Below, one piece after another: positions 11,972 through 20,266 of a stretch of DNA of 46,688 nt. Source of the DNA: Streptomyces sp. TRM49041. Its GTDB lineage: Bacteria > Actinomycetota > Actinomycetes > Streptomycetales > Streptomycetaceae. The DNA is taken from assembly GCF_008271805.1 (NCBI RefSeq), contig NZ_VSRY01000084.1, positions 1 through 46,688 of the forward strand. Reading direction: 5' to 3'. Below the pieces are notes generated by a model. That model ran no database searches, was not told where the DNA came from, and saw nothing but the letters and a program-made list of their open reading frames with translations. A program made the position numbers and the translations under genes. The first letter of the stretch is position 1. The number at the start of each line of letters is the position of its first letter.

Positions 11972-12541
11972 TCAGAGGACGCGGGCGAGGACCTTCGCGT
12001 CGCGCCGCGGGTCCAGCGACCGTGCCCAGGTCTCCGGCGCCAGGCGCGCGGGGACCGGGGCGAAGCCGTAGCGCAGGAAGAGACGGCCGCTTCCGGTCGT
12101 CGCCGTGAAGAGGGCGTCCAGCGACCGTGACCGGCCCTGCGCCAGCGCGGCGCCGAGGAGGCGGGCGCCCAGGCCGCTGCCCTGCCGGTGTCGCGCGACG
12201 CAGAAGTTGTACACGACTCCGGTCGTCCGTCCCTCACTCGTCGGCTCGGGCTGCACCCGCAGTGCCAGGCAGCCCTCCAGGGCGCCGTCGGGCCCCTCCG
12301 CCACCAGGAAGTCGGTGGCGTGCCAGGCATAGACGTGGAACGGCCGGGCCCGCAGGGCGCCGGAGCGGACGAACGGCCGTGAGAGAGCGGCGAGTGCGGC
12401 GGCGTCCCGGTGCCCGGCGGACCGTACCGAGAAGGTCGGAGCAGGACGCAGAAAGGGCGGGTGGGGGGCGCGGGACAGCAGCGTGGCAGGGCGCGGCGTG
12501 GCAGGGCGCGGCGTCGTGGGGCGCGGCGTGGCCGTGATCAA
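11972..12541 (-). CDS. ArgA-type N-acetylglutamate synthase (GNAT), iron-box controlled
   Basis: The 189-aa GNAT protein carries the acetyl-CoA loop RHRQGSGLGARLL (about 117-129). Its last 45 residues (LFTATTGSGRLFLRYGF, then ETWARSLDPRRDAKVLARVL) align with the C-terminus of the E. coli ArgA acetyltransferase domain (LFVLTTRSIHWFQERGF ... KSKVLMADL). It would make N-acetylglutamate, the first intermediate that ArgB, ArgC and ArgJ then use. A TTG start at 12541 is chosen because GAGGAAGGAA lies just upstream and the family domain begins shortly after; the frame extends to 12619 but would then cross the promoter. An iron box lies 75 bp upstream. A direct role in N-acetylating the siderophore is an alternative. 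Confidence 0.75.
   Translation of the reverse strand: MITATPRPTTPRPATPRPATLLSRAPHPPFLRPAPTFSVRSAGHRDAAALAALSRPFVRSGALRARPFHVYAWHATDFLVAEGPDGALEGCLALRVQPEPTSEGRTTGVVYNFCVARHRQGSGLGARLLGAALAQGRSRSLDALFTATTGSGRLFLRYGFAPVPARLAPETWARSLDPRRDAKVLARVL
12481..12525. repeat. three 15-bp tandem repeats in the acetyltransferase N-terminus
   Basis: Units of GCGTGGCAGGGCGCG at 12481-12495 and 12496-12510 are identical and a third at 12511-12525 differs at a few bases. On the minus strand they encode repeated (A/T)TPRP, a flexible tail before the catalytic domain. In-frame unit size means copy-number change would not break the gene. Confidence 0.85.
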
Positions 12542-12616
12542 GGCGTTCCTTCCTCGGTTCCACCGTGCGGGACGACCCTGTGGTCCGCCGTGTTCACCTC
12601 GATGAAACAGTCGAGC

Positions 12617-12635
12617 CAAGGTTAGCCTTACCTAA
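12617..12635. promoter_or_regulatory. iron box 3
   Basis: CAAGGTTAGCCTTACCTAA matches the iron-box core in inverted orientation. It overlaps the stop codon of the PPTase gene and lies 75 bp before the TTG start of the acetyltransferase, so it provides that gene with its own iron-controlled promoter downstream of the long uptake operon. Confidence 0.85.
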
Positions 12636-13348
12636 GGCAGTCGCCAAGTCCTGTCCGTACGGACGGCGCAGGCGGCGGCGTAGCCGGGCGGGCAGGGCAC
12701 GTCGGTCAGCGTCCAGGCGTCCGGGGCCCCCGGTGTCGGCGCCGTACCGACGTAGGTCACCGACGGGTCCTCGCCGAGGCCGATGCCGACGCCCTTCAGA
12801 TACGCCTCCTTGCGGGCCCAGCACCGGTTCACCGCCGAGGGGCGGGCCGCCGGCGGCAGGTCGGCGATCTCCGCCCGCTCGGCGGGATGCAGCATGGCCG
12901 CCACCTCGGCCGCCGCCTCGGCGGACGGCTCCTCCTCGACGTCGACACCGACCGGTGCGTCCGCGAAGGCGAGCAGAACGGCGTCCCCGGCGTGGGAGAG
13001 CGAGAAGTGCAGTGGTGCGCCGGCCACGGCGGGACGGCCGTGCGGCGCGCCGCAACCGGGGCAGGGCTCACGGACGAAGCGCACGGCGGCCGGGTCCCGG
13101 TCCAGACAGGCCCCGAGGAGCCGGCGCAGCGCCACATGGGCGACGCGGTAGCGGTCCCTGTCGGCGGGACGCGCGAAGCCCTGGCACCGCGACCGTTCGG
13201 CGGGGTCGAGCAGGTGCTCCTGAGCCGAGGCATACGGCGCGTACGCGCTGACGCGCACCGCCCACAGGTGCGGCCGGGCCGCGCCGGGCTCCCAGACCTC
13301 CGGCAGCGGGTCCTTACCGAGGCATGCCGGAGCCGACGTCAGGCGCAC
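12632..13348 (-). CDS. Sfp-type 4'-phosphopantetheinyl transferase
   Basis: This enzyme attaches the phosphopantetheine arm from coenzyme A to a Ser in each NRPS carrier domain. The 238-aa protein has the Sfp signatures HFSLSHAGD (about 114-122), VGVDVEEEP (Mg-binding, about 133-141) and WARKEAYLKGVGIGL (about 177-191). The GTG start at 13348 overlaps the preceding small gene by 10 bases, indicating coupled translation. It is the last gene of the uptake operon, so the NRPS-activating enzyme is co-regulated by iron. The likely substrates are the four T domains of the large NRPS in this cluster. Confidence 0.93.
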   Translation of the reverse strand: MRLTSAPACLGKDPLPEVWEPGAARPHLWAVRVSAYAPYASAQEHLLDPAERSRCQGFARPADRDRYRVAHVALRRLLGACLDRDPAAVRFVREPCPGCGAPHGRPAVAGAPLHFSLSHAGDAVLLAFADAPVGVDVEEEPSAEAAAEVAAMLHPAERAEIADLPPAARPSAVNRCWARKEAYLKGVGIGLGEDPSVTYVGTAPTPGAPDAWTLTDVPCPPGYAAACAVRTDRTWRLP

Positions 13349-13566
13349 GGTCGCCCCGGGTACTCATCGCTCTCCGGGGCTCCGGCCTGGCGCATTCTGC
13401 GTACGACGTCGTCCAGATCGGAGTCGTCCACCGGCGCGGGCATGTTGAGGGCCCGGTCGAAGACCAGGGACTCCTCGGCCGTGTTCCAGATGACCCAGCG
13501 CGGCGGAGTCGCCCGCTGTTCCCAGAGGTGGGCGTACCGCTGGGGAGTGCCTACCGGTGTACTCAC
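13339..13566 (-). CDS. 75-aa protein of unknown function between the amidohydrolase and PPTase
   Basis: The GTG at 13566 overlaps the amidohydrolase stop (GTGA) and the stop overlaps the PPTase start, so the gene is locked into the operon. The product contains RYAHLWEQRATPPRWVIWNT, then ESLVFDRALNMPAP and an acidic helix DDSDLDDVVRRMRQ. It is soluble, with no Cys apart from one at the end and no signal peptide. It is as small as an MbtH protein but lacks the MbtH pattern (no NxExQxSLWP). I do not recognise the family; a chaperone or adaptor for the neighbouring amidohydrolase or an NRPS partner are guesses. Confidence 0.75.
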   Translation of the reverse strand: MSTPVGTPQRYAHLWEQRATPPRWVIWNTAEESLVFDRALNMPAPVDDSDLDDVVRRMRQAGAPESDEYPGRPCA

Positions 13567-15143
13567 AGCTTCTTCCCTTCTGTCGCCTCGTGTCCGTCCA
13601 CGAAGGTCGCCACGACCTCGATGTCCCCGATCCTGGAGGTGTCGACACGGCGCGGGTCGTCCCCGAGGACCACGAGGTCGGCGCGCTTCCCGGGGGTGAG
13701 GGTGCCGGCGCTGTCGTCCCAGTGGGAGGCGTACGCTCCGGCGACCGTGTAGGCACGCAGCGCCTCGTCGACGGTGATCGCCTCGTCCGGTCCGACGACC
13801 TGTCCCGAGAGGGAGGCGCGCTCGACCATGAACTGGACGGCGCGCAGCGGCGATCCGTCGGTGACGGGCCGGTCGGAGCTGCCGACCAGCGTGACGCCGT
13901 GGTCGAGGAAGCCCCGCCCCCGGTACATCCAGGGCGCGCGCTCCTCTCCCATGACGGCGGCGTAGTCGTCGCCGAAGTAGCGCAGGAAGTTGGGCTGGAC
14001 GACGGCGCTGACGCCGAGTCGGGCGAAGCGCGGGAGCTGGTCGGGTCGGATCAGGCCGGCGTGTTCGACGCGGTGGCGCGCGCCCGGGCGGGGGCGCAGC
14101 CGCTGGGCACGCTCCAGGGCGTCGAGCGCCAGGTCGGCGGCGCGGTCGCCGATGGCGTGGACGGCGAGCTGCCATCCGGCGAGGTGCCCGTCCACGACGA
14201 GGTCGGCCAGCCGGTCGGGGTCGTCCTGGAGCTGACCGGTGTGGGTCATGCCTTCGTACGGCGCGGTGAGCGCGGCCGTACGGGCCATCATGCCGCCGTC
14301 GGTGTAGATCTTGAGGGCGCCGAGCGAGAGCCAGTCGTCGCCGAAGCCGGTGCGCATTCCGAGGTCCAGGGCCCGCGGGATGCCGTCGTCCTGGTGGGCG
14401 GAGAGCGGCCGCAGGGTGTCGCCGGCGGCCATGAGCTGCACACGCAGGGGGAGTCGGCGCTGGTCCCGGAGGAGCTGGTAGGCGCCGAGCTCGACCGGAC
14501 TGTGCCCCAGGAGACCGCCACCGATGCCGGCCTCCGCGCAGGCGGTGACGCCCTCGGCGAGGCAGACACGTCCGGCGTGCTCGACGGCGTCGGCCAGTTC
14601 GGACTGCGAGTACGGCAGGCGGAGGCGCCGCGCGGCGGTCATCGCGCTCTCCGCGAGGAAGCCGTCCTGGTGCGGGACGTCGGCGGGCAGCAGGTCCAGG
14701 ACGGCGCTGTTCACGACACAGGCGTGTCCGGAGTCGTGCATCAGGAAGACCTTGCGGCCCTGGCCGACCCGGTCCAGTTCGGCGGCGGTCAGGTGGCGGC
14801 CGAGGGCCCGCTGGTCGTAGCCGCCGATGTCCACCCAGGTGCCGGCCGAGGACGTGCGGGCGACAGCCTCCTCGACGACCGCGAGGACGTCCTCCACCCG
14901 CTCGCAGGGGGCGACGCTCGGCGTGCTCGCCTTGAGGCCCGTCCATGCCAGGTGGACATGGCTGTCGATGAACCCGGGCAGGACGGTGGCGCCTTGGAGG
15001 TCGACAACCTCTCGGGCGGGCAGTGAGGTCACGGCCTCGTCCAGGCCGACGACACGACCCCGCCAGATGCCCAGGTCGTGGGCGACGGGGTGGTCCGGGT
15101 CCATGGTGATGATGTGCGCGTTGGTCAGTCTCGTGCAGAGCAT
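13563..15143 (-). CDS. metal-dependent amidohydrolase, YtcJ-like (Amidohydro_3)
   Basis: The 526-aa protein starts with the small beta domain typical of the family (LTNAHIITMDPDHPVAHDLG) and has the metal-binding GFIDSHVHL (about 57-65), IYTDGGMMAR, the HAIGDRAADLALDALE helix and RHRVEHAGLI motif, then SSDRPVTDGSPL. YtcJ-type enzymes hydrolyse N-acyl or amide bonds, often formamides or N-acyl amines. Placed between the siderophore uptake ATPase and the PPTase and inside an iron-box operon, it could cleave the imported siderophore to free iron and recycle hydroxyornithine, or remove N-formyl groups. The substrate is not evident from the sequence. It lies 21 bp after the ATPase gene; no signal peptide, so cytoplasmic. 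Confidence 0.85.
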   Translation of the reverse strand: MLCTRLTNAHIITMDPDHPVAHDLGIWRGRVVGLDEAVTSLPAREVVDLQGATVLPGFIDSHVHLAWTGLKASTPSVAPCERVEDVLAVVEEAVARTSSAGTWVDIGGYDQRALGRHLTAAELDRVGQGRKVFLMHDSGHACVVNSAVLDLLPADVPHQDGFLAESAMTAARRLRLPYSQSELADAVEHAGRVCLAEGVTACAEAGIGGGLLGHSPVELGAYQLLRDQRRLPLRVQLMAAGDTLRPLSAHQDDGIPRALDLGMRTGFGDDWLSLGALKIYTDGGMMARTAALTAPYEGMTHTGQLQDDPDRLADLVVDGHLAGWQLAVHAIGDRAADLALDALERAQRLRPRPGARHRVEHAGLIRPDQLPRFARLGVSAVVQPNFLRYFGDDYAAVMGEERAPWMYRGRGFLDHGVTLVGSSDRPVTDGSPLRAVQFMVERASLSGQVVGPDEAITVDEALRAYTVAGAYASHWDDSAGTLTPGKRADLVVLGDDPRRVDTSRIGDIEVVATFVDGHEATEGKKL

Positions 15144-15164
15144 GGGCGGCCATCCCTGGGGAGG

Positions 15165-16124
15165 TCAGGAGTTCTCGGCGGCCATCACGGGAGCGGGCGA
15201 CGCTCCCGCGCCCGGGCCCGCCGGCGAGTCGGTCGGCGTGTCGGCCGGCGTGTCGGTCGGCGTGTCGGCCGGCTCGTACCGCCGGGGAGCGGCCGGAATC
15301 ATCAGCGGCGTTCCGGTCTCGGGGTCGTCGATGATCCGGCAGGGCAGTCCGAACACGTCCTGGACCAGTTCGGCGGTCATGACGGTGGAGGGGTCGCCCT
15401 CGGCCGCGACGCTGCCGCCGGGCTTCATGACGATGAGGTGGGTGGCGTAGCGGCACGCCTGGTTGAGGTCGTGCAGGACGGCCACGACGGTGTGCCCCTT
15501 GCGCGCGTGCAGTTCCGCGCACAGGTCGAGTACCTCCACCTGGTGCGCGATGTCCAGATAGGTGGTCGGTTCGTCGAGCAGGAGGATGGAGGTCTGCTGC
15601 GCCAGGACCATGGACAGCCAGACGCGCTGCCGCTGGCCGCCGGAGAGGTCGTCCACGGGCCGGTCGGCGAGCTCCAGGACACCGGTCTGCCGCATGGCCT
15701 CGGCCACGGCCGTCTCGTCCTCGGCGGACCACTGCCTCAGCAGCCGCTGATGGGGGTAGCGCCCGCGGGCCACGAGGTCGCCGACGGTGATGCCGCCGGG
15801 TGCCGTCGACGACTGCGGGAGGAGCCCCAGCCGGCGGGCCACCTCACGGGAGCGGTACGACGCGATGTCCGCGCCGTCGAGGCACACCTGTCCCGAGCGC
15901 GGCTTCAGCATCCGTGCCAGCGCCTTGAGGAGGGTGGACTTGCCGCAGGCGTTGGGGCCGATGATCACGGTGAACGAGTGGTCGGGGATCTCGACGCCGA
16001 GTCCCTCGGCCACCGTGCGCTGGTCGTAGGAGAGGGTCAGGTCCTCCGCCCGCAGGCGGGGGCCGCCCTGACGTCCGGCACCGTCGGTGCCGGACGTCCC
16101 GGTCGTCTGCGTCGTTCCAGTCAT
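15165..16124 (-). CDS. ferric siderophore ABC importer, ATP-binding subunit (FecE/FhuC type)
   Basis: The 319-aa ATPase powers import through the two FecCD permeases next to it. Walker A is GPNACGKST (about 56-64), the signature is LSGGQRQRV, Walker B ILLLDEPTTYLD and the switch His is in VLHDLNQACRYA. These match FecE/FhuC/FepC proteins. The ATG at 16124 overlaps the permease stop (ATGA). The last 40 residues are an unusual low-complexity tail of alternating TPTD and TPAD units encoded by a tandem DNA repeat; it lies outside the ATPase fold and is probably dispensable. Confidence 0.93.
   Translation of the reverse strand: MTGTTQTTGTSGTDGAGRQGGPRLRAEDLTLSYDQRTVAEGLGVEIPDHSFTVIIGPNACGKSTLLKALARMLKPRSGQVCLDGADIASYRSREVARRLGLLPQSSTAPGGITVGDLVARGRYPHQRLLRQWSAEDETAVAEAMRQTGVLELADRPVDDLSGGQRQRVWLSMVLAQQTSILLLDEPTTYLDIAHQVEVLDLCAELHARKGHTVVAVLHDLNQACRYATHLIVMKPGGSVAAEGDPSTVMTAELVQDVFGLPCRIIDDPETGTPLMIPAAPRRYEPADTPTDTPADTPTDSPAGPGAGASPAPVMAAENS
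15228..15275. repeat. two 24-bp tandem repeats encoding a Thr-Pro-Asp tail
   Basis: Near-identical 24-bp units at 15228-15251 and 15252-15275, each itself made of two 12-bp halves, encode the alternating TPTD/TPAD stretch at the C-terminus of the importer ATPase. The unit length preserves the reading frame. Confidence 0.85.
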
Positions 16125-17257
16125 GCGCGGCTCTTTCGGGACTCGGTGACCAACAGCCAGATGAGGTAGAGCCCGCCGATGGTGCCGGTGGCCGTGCCCA
16201 CCGGCAGGAGCGCGGGCGCGAAGAGGCGCTGCACGACCAGATCGCTCAGGGCGAGCAGCGTGGCCCCCATGAGGGCGGAGGACAGCAGGGCGGGACCGGA
16301 CGTGCCCGCGACCCTGCGTGCCAGTTGGGGCGCGGCCAGCGCGACGAACCAGATCGGGCCGGTCACCGCGGTGGCGAACGCGGCCAGGGCGACACTGATC
16401 ACGAGCAGTGCGGCGCGGGTGCGGCCCACGTTCACACCGAGGGCCGTGGCGGTGGCCTCGCCCATCTCGACCATGGACAGCCGGCGGGCGAGGAGAAGAG
16501 CGAGCGGGAGCAGGACGGCGACGGCCAGGCCGATGGCGCTGGCGTGGACCCAGAGCCGGTTCCCGAGGCTGCCGAGGAGCCATGCCTGGGCCTCCAGCGC
16601 CTCCTGCCAGCTCGCCCGGGTGATCAGGTAGGAGTTGACGGCGAGGAGCAGCGCGCTGACGCCGATGCCGATGACCACGAGGCGGAAGCCCTGGAGGCCC
16701 CGGCCGATCATGAGCAGGTACACCGCGGCGGCGGTCGCGAGTCCGCCGGCGAGGGCGCCGAGCGCGATCTGGGTCATGCTGCCGTTCAGGACGACGATGA
16801 CGATCAGCGCTCCGGTGGCGGAGCCGTTGGTGAAGCCGATGATGTCGGGGCTGCCGAGCGCGTTGCCGGTCAGGCTCTGCAGGATCGCGCCGCTGACGGC
16901 GAGGGCCGCGCCGACGCACAGCGCGGTCAGCAGGCGCGGCATACGGAGTGTGTTGACGACGAAGTCGGCCGCTCCCGACCCGCCGCCGAACAGGGCGTCG
17001 AGCACTTCCCCGACGGAGAGTTCGAAGTCGCCGGTGGTGAGCGTGACGCCCATGACGGCCAGGAGCACCGCGGCCAGCAGCGCCGAGGCGGCGACGGCAC
17101 GGCCCTGGACGCGCAGGGAGACGCCCCCGGAGCGGGTGCGCAGGACACGGCCGGTGACCACGCGGGGCCGCGCGACCGCCGGGACGGCGTCCGTCGTGGC
17201 GGCGGGCGTCGTGGCGGCGTCCGTCGTGGCGGGCTTCGACTGCCGTACGGCTCTCAC
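16121..17257 (-). CDS. ferric siderophore ABC importer permease 2 (FecCD family)
   Basis: The 378-aa membrane protein has a hydrophilic, Thr/Ala-rich N-terminal stretch (about 1-55), then roughly nine to ten hydrophobic segments. Family motifs are NTLRMPRLLTALCVGAALAV (about 103-122), GAILQSLTGNALGSPDIIGF, the cytoplasmic coupling region ALGVNVGRTR, and VTGPIWFVALAAPQLARR. It pairs with the upstream permease to form the channel. The GTG start at 17257 overlaps the stop of permease 1; its own stop overlaps the ATPase start. Confidence 0.92.
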   Translation of the reverse strand: MRAVRQSKPATTDAATTPAATTDAVPAVARPRVVTGRVLRTRSGGVSLRVQGRAVAASALLAAVLLAVMGVTLTTGDFELSVGEVLDALFGGGSGAADFVVNTLRMPRLLTALCVGAALAVSGAILQSLTGNALGSPDIIGFTNGSATGALIVIVVLNGSMTQIALGALAGGLATAAAVYLLMIGRGLQGFRLVVIGIGVSALLLAVNSYLITRASWQEALEAQAWLLGSLGNRLWVHASAIGLAVAVLLPLALLLARRLSMVEMGEATATALGVNVGRTRAALLVISVALAAFATAVTGPIWFVALAAPQLARRVAGTSGPALLSSALMGATLLALSDLVVQRLFAPALLPVGTATGTIGGLYLIWLLVTESRKSRA

Positions 17258-18321
17258 AGCATGACCAGCTTTCGACGGCGGCACAGCGCGATGAACAGGG
17301 GCGCACCGACGAACGCGGTGACGATGCCGACCTGGACCTCGCCCGGTGCCCCGAGCACGCGCCCCAGTACGTCGGCGCCGATGAGCAGTACGGGGGCCAG
17401 CAGCATCGAGTAGGCGAGGACCCAGCGCTGGTCTGGTCCGACCACGAACCGTGCCACGTGCGGCACGACGAGCCCGACGAACCCGACCGGCCCGGCGGCC
17501 GCCGTCGCGGCGCCGCAGAGCAGCATGACGCCGACGGCACCCAGGACGCGCGTCCGGTTGACGTTGACGCCCAGGGCGCGGCCCATCTGGTCGCCCATGG
17601 CGAGGGCGTTGAGGGCGGGAGCCAGCAGGAGTGCGAGGACGAGGCCGGCGACGACGAAGGGCAGGATGATGAGGACCATGTCCATGCGGCGGCCGGCGAG
17701 GGCGCCGACCGTCCAGAACCGGAACTGGTCGAAGGCCCGCGGGTTGAGGAGCAGGACCGCCGAGTTGAAGGCGAACAGGACGGCGGTCACCGCGGCCCCC
17801 GCGACGACGAGCCGGTCGGGCGTGGCGACCTGGCGGCCGGACGCGCCGAGGACGTACACGAGGACGGAGGCGGCGGCGGCGCCGGCGAAGGCGAACCAGA
17901 CGTAGCCGAGGGCCGTTCCGACGCCGAGGAATGCGATGGCCACGACGACGCCGCTGGAGGCACCCAGGCTGACGCCCAGGAGGCCGGGATCGGCGAGCGG
18001 ATTGCGGGTCAGCGACTGCATCAGGGCGCCGGAGAGACCGAGCGCGATCCCGACGAGGAGGCCGAGGAGGGTGCGGGGTATCCGGTACTCGTGGATGATG
18101 ACGGACGTCTCGGAGCCGTCCGGGGACCACAGGACACTCCATGTCGAGGTGAAGGGGATGCCCCGGGTGCCGAGCCAGACGCTGAGCAGTCCGACGAGGA
18201 CCAGCGCCCCGAGGGTGACCAGGAGGCCGACGCTCCGGAGAGCGGACATGGTGCGGCGTGGTCCGGGCACGGCCTGCGCCGGGTCCTTCGTTCCCGTTGC
18301 CGCCTGGGTTCCGACCGACAA
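17254..18321 (-). CDS. ferric siderophore ABC importer permease 1 (FecCD family)
   Basis: The 355-aa permease carries the FecCD motifs YRIPRTLLGLLVGIALGLSG, ALMQSLTRNPLADPGLLGVS, ALGVNVNRTRVLGAVGVMLL and GPVGFVGLVVPHVARF across about ten membrane spans. The TTG at 18321 is preferred because AGGGGG lies 6 bases before it and the iron box is 74 bp upstream; a GTG at 18378 would place the start only 18 bp from the operator, and ATG nearer the first membrane span (MSALRSVGLL) is also possible. It is the first gene of the operon permease-permease-ATPase-amidohydrolase-75 aa-PPTase. Confidence 0.92.
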   Translation of the reverse strand: MSVGTQAATGTKDPAQAVPGPRRTMSALRSVGLLVTLGALVLVGLLSVWLGTRGIPFTSTWSVLWSPDGSETSVIIHEYRIPRTLLGLLVGIALGLSGALMQSLTRNPLADPGLLGVSLGASSGVVVAIAFLGVGTALGYVWFAFAGAAAASVLVYVLGASGRQVATPDRLVVAGAAVTAVLFAFNSAVLLLNPRAFDQFRFWTVGALAGRRMDMVLIILPFVVAGLVLALLLAPALNALAMGDQMGRALGVNVNRTRVLGAVGVMLLCGAATAAAGPVGFVGLVVPHVARFVVGPDQRWVLAYSMLLAPVLLIGADVLGRVLGAPGEVQVGIVTAFVGAPLFIALCRRRKLVML

Positions 18322-18395
18322 AGACAACCCCCTGGCCCCCGGCGGCACGACGTCTCGATGTGAACGATGTGAAGGCACGGACGACAGCCCGCGAC

Positions 18396-18414
18396 TTAGG
18401 TGAGGCTAACCGAA
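18396..18414. promoter_or_regulatory. iron box 4 (uptake operon, minus strand)
   Basis: TTAGGTGAGGCTAACCGAA matches the iron-box consensus at 17 of 19 positions. It lies 74 bp before the permease 1 start and should control the six-gene minus-strand operon that ends with the PPTase. Confidence 0.9.
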
Positions 18415-18521
18415 GGTCAGCAGCAGGTCAACGTGCTTGCGGAGGCCCGCCCGACCGCCCCCCCGACCGCCCCCGACCGCCCCCCGGACCGCCGTACGAA
18501 CACGGGGAGGACCCCCGCTTA

Positions 18522-18540
18522 TTAGAGTAGCCTTACCTAA
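18522..18540. promoter_or_regulatory. iron box 5 (exporter operon, plus strand)
   Basis: TTAGAGTAGCCTTACCTAA is an iron box 28 bp before the exporter start. It is about 107 bp from iron box 4, separated by a C-rich stretch with repeated CGACCGCCCCC units, so the divergent import and export operons have separate operators. Confidence 0.9.
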
Positions 18541-18568
18541 CCATCCCATCTCGTCGCGGAGGTACCGC

Positions 18569-20266
18569 ATGCCCGATGGAGGGCTGACGGGGGCCCATGT
18601 CCTCCGGAGAACACTCAGAGGCCAACGCCGCCGTGTCGTCGCGGCATCCCTTCTCGGCATGGCACACCAGGGCTGTGAGGCCCTGGTCCCGGTCGTCATC
18701 GGCCTGGTCGTCGACGAGGCGGTCGCGACCGGCTCCACCTCCGCGCTGCTGCGGTGGCTGCTGGTCCTCGGGGTCCTCTTCCTCGTGCTCTCCACCTGCT
18801 ACCGGACCGCCGCCCGCATCACGGACGGAGCCGGTGAGCACGCCGCCCACCGGCTCCGGCTCGATCTCGGCGCACGGGTACTCGACCCGCGGGGCGGAGC
18901 CGACAAGGGCAGGCTGCCCGGTGCGCTGACCGCGGTCGCCACCGGCGACGCCGCCCGCGTCGGCGCGGTCGCGGCGGCCCTCTCGTACGCGGTCGCGGCA
19001 CTCGCCGGGCTCGCCATCAGCGCCGTGGCACTGCTGCGCATTTCCGTCCCGCTCGGGCTGCTGATCCTGCTGGGTGTACCGCCGCTGCTGTGGCTGGGCC
19101 ATGTCATCAGCCGGCCGCTGGAGCGGCGCAGCGAGGTCGAGCAGGAGCGGGCCGCCCAAGCCTCCGGGGTCGCCGCCGACCTCGTCGCCGGCCTGCGTGT
19201 GCTGAAGGGCATCGGGGCCGAGGACTCCGCGGAGGCCCGCTACCGGCGCACCAGCGGCGCCTCGCTCCACGCCGCTCTGCGCGCGGCCCGCAGCCGGGCC
19301 TGGCACGACGGGGCGATCCTGGCGCTGACCGGCGTCTTCATCGCCCTGATCGGGCTGGTCGGCGCGCATCTCGCGATCCGCGGCTCCATCACTGTCGGTC
19401 AGCTCGTGGCCGCGGTCGGCCTGGCGCAGTACCTCCTGGGCCCGTTCCAGATGCTCACGTACGTCAACGGGGAGTTCGCCCTGGGACGGGCGTCGGCGGA
19501 CCGCATCGCCGACGTCCTGTCGTCCCCGCCCGCCGTCGGGGACGGGAACGGCCGGCTCCCCGAACCGCTCCCCGGCGGCCTGCGCCTGCGTGGCCTCACC
19601 CACGGGACCCTGCGGGGCGTGGACGCCGACATCGCACCCGGCAGCCTCGTCGGCGTGGTCAGCAAGGACCCCGCCGCCGCGCACGACCTCCTGCTGTGTC
19701 TGGGGCGTGAAGTCGACCCGGCGGAGGGGGCCGTGGAGCTCGACGGCGTGCCGCTCAGCGCACTCGACCCCGGCACGGCGCGCCGTGCCGTGCTGGTCGC
19801 GCACCACGACGCCGCGCTGTTCGAGAGCAGCCTCCTGGACAACGTACGCGCGGGGCGGGAGCACACGGACGAGCACCTGGCACTCGCGTTGAGCGCCTCG
19901 ACGGCGGACGACGTCGCCCGGCACCTCCCCGAGGGGGCCGAGACCCTGCTCGCCGAGCGCGGACGGTCGCTGTCGGGTGGGCAGCGGCAGCGGGTCGCAC
20001 TCGCGCGGGCGCTCGCCGCCGACCCTCCCGTCCTCGTCGTGCACGATCCGACGACCGCCGTCGACACGGTCACCGAGTCACGGATCGCCCTCCGCCTGCG
20101 GGAGCTCCGGCAGGGGCGCACCACCCTGCTCGTCACGACGAGCCCCGCCCTGCTGGCCGGGACGGACCGCGTCCTGGTACTCGACGGAGGCACGGTGACC
20201 GGGGACGGCAGTCACCCGGAGCTGGTCGCCTCCGACGAGACCTACCGGGCGGTGGTGCTGGCGTGA
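18569..20266 (+). CDS. ABC exporter half-transporter A with degenerate ATP site
   Basis: The 565-aa protein has a six-helix transmembrane domain (about 1-320) and a C-terminal ATPase domain. The signature motif is intact (LSGGQRQRVALARAL, about 468), but Walker A is lost (GVVSKDPAAAHDLL, about 362-375, no Gly-Lys-Thr), the Walker B Glu is Pro (VVHDPTTAVD), and the switch His is Ser (VTTSPALL). It can therefore work only as one half of a heterodimer, lending its signature to the partner. Co-regulation by iron and co-location with the NRPS suggest export of the finished siderophore. ATG 18569 has GGAGG upstream; the frame is open further but without gene character. Confidence 0.9.
   Translation: MPDGGLTGAHVLRRTLRGQRRRVVAASLLGMAHQGCEALVPVVIGLVVDEAVATGSTSALLRWLLVLGVLFLVLSTCYRTAARITDGAGEHAAHRLRLDLGARVLDPRGGADKGRLPGALTAVATGDAARVGAVAAALSYAVAALAGLAISAVALLRISVPLGLLILLGVPPLLWLGHVISRPLERRSEVEQERAAQASGVAADLVAGLRVLKGIGAEDSAEARYRRTSGASLHAALRAARSRAWHDGAILALTGVFIALIGLVGAHLAIRGSITVGQLVAAVGLAQYLLGPFQMLTYVNGEFALGRASADRIADVLSSPPAVGDGNGRLPEPLPGGLRLRGLTHGTLRGVDADIAPGSLVGVVSKDPAAAHDLLLCLGREVDPAEGAVELDGVPLSALDPGTARRAVLVAHHDAALFESSLLDNVRAGREHTDEHLALALSASTADDVARHLPEGAETLLAERGRSLSGGQRQRVALARALAADPPVLVVHDPTTAVDTVTESRIALRLRELRQGRTTLLVTTSPALLAGTDRVLVLDGGTVTGDGSHPELVASDETYRAVVLA

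Noticed and set aside
11972..12541. GNAT protein as the hydroxylysine/hydroxyornithine acetyltransferase (IucB-like)
   Set aside because: It lacks the IucB/VbsA pattern and its C-terminus aligns with ArgA; the cluster already has a formyltransferase for the hydroxamate.
13339..13566. 75-aa protein as a second MbtH
   Set aside because: Size is similar but the MbtH signature (N-x-E-x-Q-x-SLWP and HWTDLRP) is absent; the true MbtH is at 22553-22765.
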